Shown here: positions 5,522 to 10,546 of the stretch, piece after piece
How the letters are laid out: every line of letters begins with the position of its first letter
Numbering within the stretch: position 1 is the stretch's first letter
The notes under the pieces: model-generated
What the model was told of the DNA's origin: nothing
The model's database searches: none
Seen by the model: only the letters and a program-made list of their open reading frames with translations
Source of the DNA: Frankiaceae bacterium
Lineage (GTDB): Bacteria; Actinomycetota; Actinomycetes; JAFAQI01
Assembly: GCA_030840615.1 (NCBI GenBank)
Contig: JAVEEE010000477.1
Location: 1-10,546 of the forward strand
Direction of reading: 5' to 3'
Length of the DNA stretch: 10,546 bases
Translations under genes and position numbers: made by a program

Positions 5522-5913
5522 CGGTCGCGCCAGCTCGGCCGGCTGCGGGTCTGTCCCGCCGGTCTCTCGGCGGCCGGTCCGGCCGCTTCCCCTGCCGGGT
5601 CGCGGGTCGGAGCGGTCGGGGGCGATGGGGGCGGCTTCGCGTCGTAGTCGGTGCCGGCGATGATCGCGGTGATCGCCGGCGCATCGAGGTGGTCGCTGTC
5701 GGCGATCTGCGGCACGTAACCGACGAGCACGCCGTCGCGCAGAACCATCGCCTCGAGGCCGGCGGCTCCGTCGTTGTCCCAGATCGCCTCGCGACCATCG
5801 GGGATGACGACACGTACGCCGACGTTGTAGACGCCCACCCGCCGGTTGACGCTGGCGAAGATGCGGCGGGTGCGCAAGAGCTCGACCACCTCGGTCGCGG
5901 TCGACTCGTCCAT
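5506..5913 (-). CDS. Hypothetical protein, compact beta-rich domain with disordered basic tail
   Basis: 135 aa from ATG 5913. I do not recognise the family. Residues 5-90 look folded: an opening helix TEVVELLRTRRIFASV, then alternating strands (VGVYNVGVRVVIPDGREAIW, 27-45; AGLEAMVLRDGVLVGYVPQI, 51-70), then a short helix PAITAIIAGTDY. From 91 on the chain is Pro/Ala-rich and disordered, ending in the basic stretch RSRPSWRDRLRRR, which could touch nucleic acid or membrane. No signal peptide or membrane segment. The gene lies 22 nt after the 295-aa gene on the same strand. GAGG is only one base from the ATG, too close to act as a ribosome-binding site, while TACCGT six bases upstream suggests a leaderless start. 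It converges on the MarR gene. Confidence 0.8.
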   Translation of the reverse strand: MDESTATEVVELLRTRRIFASVNRRVGVYNVGVRVVIPDGREAIWDNDGAAGLEAMVLRDGVLVGYVPQIADSDHLDAPAITAIIAGTDYDAKPPPSPPTAPTRDPAGEAAGPAAERPAGQTRSRPSWRDRLRRR

Positions 5914-5919
5914 GCCTCG

Positions 5920-5925
5920 ACGGTA
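5920..5925 (-). promoter_or_regulatory. Candidate -10 box for a leaderless transcript of the 135-aa gene
   Basis: On the minus strand TACCGT (TANNNT pattern) ends six bases before ATG 5913, in a 22-nt gap with no usable Shine-Dalgarno. No clear -35 is visible. If real, this gene has its own promoter besides read-through from the genes upstream. Confidence 0.35.
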
Positions 5926-5935
5926 GCCCGGTTGC

Positions 5936-6823
5936 TCAGCCGGCGTGCGCCAGCAGCGGCCGGCACATCGCCGCCAGCACATCAGAGGCGAGCACGTCGG
6001 CAACGAAGGTGGCGTGCACGGCAGCAGTAACAGCGGCGACCACGTCCGGCGGCGGCGGCGCGCCGGCCACCATGAGCAGCGCGGCGAGGGCGTCGAGCTG
6101 CGCGACCGCAGCTGCGCGTCCGCGTCCGGTGAGCTCGACGGCCCAGCAGGCTTCGTGCATCGCTGCCGCCCACGACCAGCCTTCGGCGCGCGCGGCCTGC
6201 AGCGCCCGGCCCGCGGCGGCGAGACCTTGCGGATCGGACGAGCGCACGAGCGCCACGATCTGAGCCACGGCGGGGTCGTCGACTGCGGCTGGGACCTGAG
6301 TCGGGGACAGCTGCGTTGATCGTTGTCGAGTCCAGCGGCGCCACGGCCGGGCGAGAGCGGCGGACTCCGCATCGTCCGCACCGGCGTAGCTGACCAACAC
6401 CCCGTCGCACACCACGTCGAAGGCGCGCGGCCACGCACACACGGACACGTCGCCGGCACAGACCCAGCCGGCATCAAGCACCTCGTTCCGCAACCACGCC
6501 AGCAGCTCGGCACACCCACCCATCGGCGCAACCGCCAGCACTGGAAGGGATGACGTCCACGCCGCGAGACCGGCGACCTCCGACACCTGACGGGCTGCCG
6601 CGAGCACGTCGAGCGCGCGCGACTCCTGCCCTGTCACGTGCAGGAGCGTCTCCCGCGTTGCGCCGTTGCTTGCGTCGGACGGCGCCCGGTCGAGGACGGC
6701 GAGCGAGGTGTCGTCGAAGGTCATGGCGTGCAGCAGGTCGTCAGCGAGCAGCGCGCCGCGCGGGTGCCGGGAGAGGTCACGTACGACGAGTGCGATGTTG
6801 ACGAAGGAGTACACGCCCTTCAC
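5936..6823 (-). CDS. Hypothetical 295-aa cytoplasmic protein, alpha-helical C-terminal half
   Basis: 295 aa from GTG 6823, chosen because its GTGA overlaps the upstream stop by four bases (6823-6820), in line with the other junctions here. I do not recognise the family. Residues 1-95 open VYSFVNIALVVRDLSRHPRG and look mixed alpha/beta. Residues 95-150 hold VLAVAPMGGCAELLAWLRNE, VCAGDVSVCAWPRAFDVVCD and GVLVSYAGADD. A Trp/Arg-rich linker follows (RPWRRWTRQRSTQL, 159-172). The last 120 residues are Ala-rich helices resembling a small helical-repeat domain (VAQIVALVRSSDP, AAMHEACWAVELTGRG, AALLMVAGAPPPPDVVAAVT). Several Cys residues lie at 104, 122, 129 and 139 without a metal-binding spacing I can name. 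No signal or clear membrane helix, so probably cytoplasmic and possibly bound to its membrane-protein neighbours. Function unknown. Confidence 0.82.
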   Translation of the reverse strand: MKGVYSFVNIALVVRDLSRHPRGALLADDLLHAMTFDDTSLAVLDRAPSDASNGATRETLLHVTGQESRALDVLAAARQVSEVAGLAAWTSSLPVLAVAPMGGCAELLAWLRNEVLDAGWVCAGDVSVCAWPRAFDVVCDGVLVSYAGADDAESAALARPWRRWTRQRSTQLSPTQVPAAVDDPAVAQIVALVRSSDPQGLAAAGRALQAARAEGWSWAAAMHEACWAVELTGRGRAAAVAQLDALAALLMVAGAPPPPDVVAAVTAAVHATFVADVLASDVLAAMCRPLLAHAG

Positions 6824-7581
6824 CCGACCGCGCCGCTGGTCCGGCGCAACCGGATGGCCAGGATCGCGACGCTCAGGACGAGCAGCGCGATGCCGCCACC
6901 GAGCAGGCCACCGTTGATGCCGCCGCCGCCGCCGCTGCCGCCGCCCTTGATTGTGGACGCCTGTTGCTCGAGCTGGACGAGTGCGTAGTCACCTGCCATC
7001 GGCGCCGACGACTGAAAGATGTCGTTGCCGACCCGGATGGTGTGCTGTCGTGCCCAGCCGGTCGCCGTCCGCCGCTCGAAAACCGGACCCGTCTGCCCGG
7101 CGGCTGGGGCGGTCGGAGCCCGCATCTGCATCGTCGGTTCCTGCCGGCCCGTGCCGATGACCCGCACCGGCGTCGAGCCCGCCACGATCTCGACGCGGTA
7201 GACGTTGGTCACGATCGTGCCGTCCGCCGGCGACGGCGATCCGGGTGCGAGCGGTCGCGCCGTGACCCGGAGTGTCGCCGCACCGGGCGGGACCTGCAAA
7301 GCGCCCGCGGGCAGATACAGACTTATCTGCGGCCCCTGCTCCGCGCTGTTGGCGAACTGCGCGCCCGATACACCGTTGCGGACGCTTACCGTGCCGCTAG
7401 CCACCGTCGGTGCCTTCGTGGTCTTGGCATCCGCCGGCGGATCCACGTAGCGATAGGGCTCGTCCGGCAAGCTGATGCCGTCGTAGATAGGGACGGCTGC
7501 CGGCGCGAGCATCCATGCCCCCAGCAGTGCGAGCACCGCGATCAGGAGCCAGCGTGCGGCAGCGGGGGCCGTGCGGGTCAC
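6820..7581 (-). CDS. Hypothetical single-pass envelope protein with ectodomain and Gly-rich stalk
   Basis: 253 aa from GTG 7581, whose GTGA overlaps the CPBP stop by four bases (7581-7578). An N-terminal hydrophobic helix (residues 11-30, WLLIAVLALLGAWMLAPAAV) is a signal peptide or first anchor. Residues 31-210 form an extracytoplasmic beta-rich domain (VSVRNG, QISLYLPAGALQVPPGAATLRVTA, NVYRVEIVAGSTPVRVIG), followed by a stretch that could report on the cell wall (GWARQHTIRVGNDIFQSSAPMAGDYALVQLE). A Gly-rich linker (213-230) leads to a C-terminal membrane helix (231-243, ALLVLSVAILAI) ending in the basic stop-transfer RLRR. The layout fits a type I or two-anchor membrane protein. No enzymatic motif. 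Because the preceding gene is an intramembrane protease and the first TM segment is short, it might be a substrate; that is inference only. Confidence 0.84.
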   Translation of the reverse strand: MTRTAPAAARWLLIAVLALLGAWMLAPAAVPIYDGISLPDEPYRYVDPPADAKTTKAPTVASGTVSVRNGVSGAQFANSAEQGPQISLYLPAGALQVPPGAATLRVTARPLAPGSPSPADGTIVTNVYRVEIVAGSTPVRVIGTGRQEPTMQMRAPTAPAAGQTGPVFERRTATGWARQHTIRVGNDIFQSSAPMAGDYALVQLEQQASTIKGGGSGGGGGINGGLLGGGIALLVLSVAILAIRLRRTSGAVG

Positions 7582-8156
7582 AGCAACCACCAGCCGGCGA
7601 GGTCGGCACCGACATGTGCTACCGCCGGAGCGGTCCAGCTGCCGGCCACGAGACGCAGGGCGCCCAGCACGACGCCGACCGCCAGGTCGAGGGGCAGGAC
7701 GTGCCAGCCATAGAGCGGCACATGCAGCAGTGCGAACGCGACCGCGCCGCCGGCAACAGCCAGGTCCGGGCCCTTCCATCGGTCGAGCGCGTCGAACAAC
7801 GCGCCGCGCAAAAACGCCTCCTCGGCCGAGGCGACCAGCGCCGTCGCAATCGCCCAACCGGCATAGCCGCCGGCCGGGCGCACGTCGGACAGTCCCCGGG
7901 AGAGGAGCACCGGCAGCACGAGGACGACGGCACCGGCGACGCCGACGCTGAGGGCACGCACGTCGACCCGGGTCGCCGGACGCGAAACGACGGCGAACAA
8001 CGCGAGCACCGCGGCGAACGCGAGCCCGGCCCGCAACGACGTCGCGCCAGCCGTCCCCGCCAGCGCGACACGCAGTGCGATGGCACCGGCGAAGCCGACA
8101 GCGAGCGCGGTTGCCGGGACGCCGGCGCGGTGCCGGTCGGCGTACAGCGTCGTCAT
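7578..8156 (-). CDS. CPBP-family intramembrane glutamic protease (Abi/CAAX protease fold)
   Basis: 192 aa from ATG 8156, whose ATGA overlaps the stop of the upstream gene by four bases. Multi-pass membrane protein with about five hydrophobic stretches. The three CPBP (Rce1-like) motifs are present in order: EExxxR as AEEAFLRG (E112, E113, R117), FxxxH as FALLH (F141, H145) with Pro147 following, and HxxxD as HVGAD (H181, D185). All residues needed for activity in the family are in place, so it is probably an active protease. Family members cleave membrane substrates or prenylated peptides, give immunity to bacteriocins, or act in anti-sigma signalling; the substrate here is unknown. It shares a coupled operon with a coiled-coil protein (upstream) and a single-pass ectodomain protein (downstream). 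Confidence 0.9.
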   Translation of the reverse strand: MTTLYADRHRAGVPATALAVGFAGAIALRVALAGTAGATSLRAGLAFAAVLALFAVVSRPATRVDVRALSVGVAGAVVLVLPVLLSRGLSDVRPAGGYAGWAIATALVASAEEAFLRGALFDALDRWKGPDLAVAGGAVAFALLHVPLYGWHVLPLDLAVGVVLGALRLVAGSWTAPAVAHVGADLAGWWLL

Positions 8157-8542
8157 CCGAGGGTCCCCGGTGCCTCTTCCGACCCCATCTCGAAGACCCG
8201 GCGACTGCGCTGGGGGATCCGGTCGACCAGCCGGCCGAGCCGTTCGGTGGCACCTTGCAGCGGGCTCACGGTGCTGTTGAGCGAGGCGACCGCCAGGTTG
8301 AGCTGGGCCACGGTGTCCGCGACGCGTTGCAATGTCTCGCGGGCGCTGGTCAGGTCTTCACTCGATGCTGCGCGCAGCAGCCGCCGCAGCTCGTCGCCCG
8401 TGTCGGCCAACCGGCGCAGATCCTCGGTGCTCGCGGCGAGCCGTTCCAGCGCCAGCGCGATCCGCGGCAGCGCGAGCGCCACGTCGGCACCGCGCCGGGC
8501 GGCACCGACGCCGGTGCGGACGACTCCGATCAGATCAGGCAT
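8153..8542 (-). CDS. Hypothetical coiled-coil protein, 129 aa
   Basis: 129 aa from ATG 8542; AGAAGGG sits close upstream but is within a small hairpin. The frame extends upstream to 8683, but that part is Arg/Pro-rich, lacks a start signal and overlaps the TPR gene stop, so it is left out. Almost the whole chain (27-110) is amphipathic helix with heptad-like leucines: LALERLAASTEDLRRLADTG, ELRRLLRAASSEDL, LQRVADTVAQLNLAVASLNS, LQGATERLGRLVDRIP. The first 20 residues (MPDLIGVVRTGVGAARRGAD) are weakly amphipathic, and the tail is acidic. No membrane helix, no catalytic motif. It resembles scaffold or phasin-like/chemoreceptor-type coiled coils only in shape. First gene of the five-gene run with the CPBP protease; 68 nt separate it from the TPR gene. 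Confidence 0.82.
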   Translation of the reverse strand: MPDLIGVVRTGVGAARRGADVALALPRIALALERLAASTEDLRRLADTGDELRRLLRAASSEDLTSARETLQRVADTVAQLNLAVASLNSTVSPLQGATERLGRLVDRIPQRSRRVFEMGSEEAPGTLG

Positions 8543-8543
8543 G

Positions 8544-8557
8544 ACCCTTCTGAGGGT
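8544..8557 (-). promoter_or_regulatory. Inverted repeat overlapping ribosome-binding site and -10-like box of the coiled-coil gene
   Basis: On the minus strand ACCCT-CAGA-AGGGT has two perfect 5-bp arms around four bases. Its right arm contains the GAAGGG that would serve as ribosome-binding site for ATG 8542, and its left arm overlaps TACCCT (8558-8553), a TANNNT-type -10. It could act as an operator or as a weak hairpin hiding the ribosome-binding site. It fills most of the only gap (68 nt, 8543-8610) between the TPR gene and the protease operon. Confidence 0.3.
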
Positions 8558-8610
8558 AACCGCGGTCGCACAGATGAGGACCACTGCTGATCCACGAGGT
8601 CGGCGAGGAC

Positions 8611-10167
8611 TCAGGCGTCGCCGGGCGAGTCCACCGTCACCGACTGCTGGAAGTGGCCGTTGAGGTAGAGCTCGATGCGCCACTGGCCCGCGTCGATCGG
8701 TGTGTGCGCCGTGTCGCTGTAGCTGCCCGAGGCGGTCTGCACGAAGAGCCTGGGCGTGGAGGAGTAGGGGCTGTAGGCCTCGGTGTCGACGCTGTAGATG
8801 CGCGCACTCGTGATGTCACCCTTGTGGCCGTCGTTGAGGTCGAAGGTGATCTCGTAGCGAGCTCGATCCGACTGGTAGGCGGCCTTGAGATTCGTCAACG
8901 TCGCGCCGTTGAGGTCGTGCAACTCCGCGGTCCCGTACGCATCGAGGCTCGCCTCGATGTCGCGCAGTCCGTTGAAGAACGAGTCGAGGCGTTCGTTCGA
9001 GACGCCGGCGATCTCCATCGACTTGCGGTCCTGCGCGCGAAGCTGGGCGAAGAACTGGTCGCGGAACGCGCTGTCGAACTTGGCGATGACCTCGACGGCC
9101 TTGTCGCGCCACCGCTCGGCTTCTGCGTCGTCGCCGTGGACGAGCCCGACCTCGGCCTGGCTCATGAGGATGTAGGGCTCTTCCGGCGCCAGCCGCAACG
9201 CTTCGCTCACCTCCGCCTCGGCCCGCGCGCGATCGCCGAGGATGAGATAGGCGTAGCCGAGGTTGTTGTGCACGAGGTAGCTGTCCTCGCCGAGGTTGAG
9301 TGCCTTTTCATATGCCTGCGTCGATGCCCGCAGCTGCTTGGTGTCGGTCTGGTCGACACTCTGCGCCCCGCCCAGGGCGAGGTAGCCCTCGGTGTACTTG
9401 TCATCGGCCTCGACGGCCTTCTGGAACGACGCGACAGCCTTCTTGTAGTCGCCCTGGAACTCAGCGAGGGTGCCGGCGTAATAGGCCTTGAGCGACTCCT
9501 CCGGCACGCGATGCACTGACGACGCATTGACCACGAGGGCGCGCCCGACTCCGACGACGGACAGGAGGAGCGCGATCGCGACGAAGCCCCACTTGACGCC
9601 GTGACCCGGCACGGTGAGAGCCAGGCCGAGAAGGAACAGGCAGACGGCGAACAGGCCGGCGACGCCGATGTTGGCGTCCTCCTTGCTGATCCATGAGTCT
9701 GCTGCTTGCGCGTCGGAGAAGGCCTCCTGCTCAGGAAGCGAGCTCGCGGCGTTGGCCTTCGCCAGGTCGATCTTGTTGAACTTGTCCTGGAACGCGCCGT
9801 TCTGCTCGTTCCACGCATCCGCTTCGGCGTTGAGCTCGGCGGCGCTGCCCGGTGAGTTCTGGGCAAGGCGGTGCTCGACGGCGTAACGCCGGTAAGCCGC
9901 GGTGCTGGCCGCCTCGAGGTCGAGGTACTGCCCGAAGTCCTCGTAGGCGCGCTGGCTGGCCTGCTGCGCGGCGACGGTGTGGATCGCCCGACTGCGCTGT
10001 GCCTCTGCATTGTTGCGGTTGGCCCGAGCTGCGAGCAGACCCGTAAGTGCCGTGAGCACCGTGATGAGAAGGATCAGGACGGTAACGGTCGAACGCAGCG
10101 ATCCGTGCCGTTCGTGGCCCGCGTGCTCCAGCCGCTCGATGACCTCGTGCAGCTCCTCGGCTTCCAC
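8611..10167 (-). CDS. Membrane-anchored TPR-repeat protein with three membrane segments
   Basis: 518 aa from GTG 10167; GGAGG lies six bases upstream (10178-10174), overlapping the end of the preceding gene. Layout: cytoplasmic Glu/His-rich stretch (1-26), TM1 about 27-47 (VTVLILLITVLTALTGLLA), an extracytoplasmic helical region 48-167, TM2 about 168-187, TM3 about 192-213. Then four TPR-like helical pairs at about 223-361 (SLKAYYAGTLAEFQGDYKKA; AYEKALNLGEDSYLVHNNLG; ARAEAEVSEALRLAPEEPYI; QAEVGLVHGDDAEAERWRDK), a helical spacer, and a beta-sandwich-like end (WRIELYLNGHFQQSVTVDS, 496-514) of a kind common on secreted or surface proteins. Three TM segments with an N-terminus inside put the TPR and beta parts outside the cell. 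TPRs mediate protein-protein contacts; role unknown. It follows a small TM protein by one base, so the two are one transcript and probably partners. Confidence 0.87.
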   Translation of the reverse strand: MEAEELHEVIERLEHAGHERHGSLRSTVTVLILLITVLTALTGLLAARANRNNAEAQRSRAIHTVAAQQASQRAYEDFGQYLDLEAASTAAYRRYAVEHRLAQNSPGSAAELNAEADAWNEQNGAFQDKFNKIDLAKANAASSLPEQEAFSDAQAADSWISKEDANIGVAGLFAVCLFLLGLALTVPGHGVKWGFVAIALLLSVVGVGRALVVNASSVHRVPEESLKAYYAGTLAEFQGDYKKAVASFQKAVEADDKYTEGYLALGGAQSVDQTDTKQLRASTQAYEKALNLGEDSYLVHNNLGYAYLILGDRARAEAEVSEALRLAPEEPYILMSQAEVGLVHGDDAEAERWRDKAVEVIAKFDSAFRDQFFAQLRAQDRKSMEIAGVSNERLDSFFNGLRDIEASLDAYGTAELHDLNGATLTNLKAAYQSDRARYEITFDLNDGHKGDITSARIYSVDTEAYSPYSSTPRLFVQTASGSYSDTAHTPIDAGQWRIELYLNGHFQQSVTVDSPGDA

Positions 10168-10168
10168 G

Positions 10169-10546
10169 TCATGCCTCCACGGCGACGAAGAGAACCGTGG
10201 CGGCGACGAACAGCACGAGACCCGGCGCCGCCCACATCAGCGCGTTACGCCGGCGCCGGGTGACCTGACCGATCGCGATCAAGGCCAACGCGACGACGAG
10301 CCCCACGTCGATCGCGAACAGCTTGCTCCGAGAGGTCTCCATCTGGTCGGCCTCTGCGAAGAACCGCGCGGAGTCGGTCTCCGTCTGGCCTTGCGCGAGG
10401 AGATCGTCGACGCGGCGGTCGACGTCGTACGCCGGATCGGTGGGGTAGCCGAACTCGTTGTGCTTCACGAAGTCGAGGACGAAGTAGCCGTCGGTGAGCT
10501 TCAGCGCGACGTCGTCTTCTTGCAGGTACTTGCGATCGGCGGCGTC
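10169..10546 (-). CDS. Hypothetical two-TM protein, C-terminal part (cut by right window edge)
   Basis: Open without a stop to the window edge, so the start is outside; 125 residues are visible. The frame is continuous upstream of the GTG at 10468, which lies in mid-strand (LTDGYFVLDFVKHNEFGYPT), so that GTG is not a start. Residues up to about 68 are a polar soluble part with a helical stretch (RRVDDLLAQGQTETDSARFF), then two hydrophobic helices (AIDVGLVVALALIAIG and LMWAAPGLVLFVAATVLFVA) around the basic turn TRRRR, which should be cytoplasmic. It ends one base before the TPR gene, and its last codons carry that gene's ribosome-binding site. Family not recognised. Confidence 0.78.
   Translation of the reverse strand, partial: DAADRKYLQEDDVALKLTDGYFVLDFVKHNEFGYPTDPAYDVDRRVDDLLAQGQTETDSARFFAEADQMETSRSKLFAIDVGLVVALALIAIGQVTRRRRNALMWAAPGLVLFVAATVLFVAVEA
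10174..10178 (-). promoter_or_regulatory. Ribosome-binding site of the TPR gene inside the upstream gene's end
   Basis: GGAGG on the minus strand, six bases before GTG 10167, set in the last codons (Val-Glu-Ala-stop) of the upstream gene. Fixes the TPR start and shows both genes share one mRNA. Confidence 0.75.

Noticed and set aside
4956..5966. Upstream extension of the DoxX gene
   Set aside because: Antisense to the MarR gene; a strong ribosome-binding site fixes the start at 4955.
7515..8663. 382-codon plus-strand open frame
   Set aside because: Antisense to the CPBP and coiled-coil genes, whose motifs and 4-nt overlaps are decisive.
8653..9519. 288-codon plus-strand open frame opposite the TPR gene
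   Set aside because: Val/Leu/Glu/Arg-rich mirror of TPR codons; no ribosome-binding site or family motif.
1..10546. CRISPR, tRNA, rRNA, insertion sequence, phage or restriction genes
   Set aside because: No regularly spaced repeats, no tRNA-like cloverleaf noticed, and no transposase, integrase or nuclease motifs among the real genes.

Overview
The window is GC-rich, densely packed DNA with GTG starts, 4-nt stop/start overlaps and few hairpins. It carries a mycothiol synthase gene (mshD) next to a GlnR-type orphan response regulator, so the source is an actinomycete (Actinomycetota, mycothiol producer). Nothing in the sequence fixes the genus. I see no tRNA, rRNA, CRISPR array, insertion sequence or phage gene; this looks like chromosomal core plus lineage-specific DNA.

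Region 1 (1-2659, all minus strand, transcribed right to left): an alpha/beta hydrolase, then a protein joining a MoaD/ThiS-like ubiquitin fold to a multi-pass membrane domain, then a DUF2993/LmeA-type phospholipid-binding envelope protein, then the N-terminus of an ECF-type sigma factor running off the left edge. Junctions are tight (1 nt, a 16-nt overlap, and a gap of 20-32 nt), so this is probably one operon. It diverges from region 2 across a 115-nt regulatory gap holding a perfect inverted repeat.

Region 2 (2775-4502, plus strand): glnR (nitrogen-response regulator, winged helix) followed by mshD (last step of mycothiol synthesis). The lmeA / glnR / mshD neighbourhood matches my memory of Rv0817c / Rv0818 / Rv0819 in Mycobacterium tuberculosis, which supports all three calls. 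MshD here carries a His/Gly-rich tandem-repeat insert, and its GTG start has a -10-like motif placed for a leaderless transcript.

Region 3 (4521-5477): a DoxX-family small membrane protein (minus) divergent from a MarR-family repressor (plus), across a 96-nt gap. This is the usual arrangement of a MarR regulator controlling a neighbouring redox or membrane gene.

Region 4 (5506-8542, minus strand): a five-gene run in the order coiled-coil protein, CPBP-type intramembrane protease, single-pass ectodomain protein, 295-aa helical protein, 135-aa small protein. The first four are joined by three successive 4-nt ATGA/GTGA overlaps, which implies translational coupling. I recognise only the CPBP protease; the rest are of unknown function. 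This is the best candidate in the window for an undescribed system.

Region 5 (8611-10546, minus strand): a 518-aa TPR protein with three predicted membrane segments, and immediately upstream the C-terminal part of a small two-TM protein that runs off the right edge. Both are of unknown function.

No stretch over 300 bases lacks a gene; the longest gene-free gap is 115 nt.
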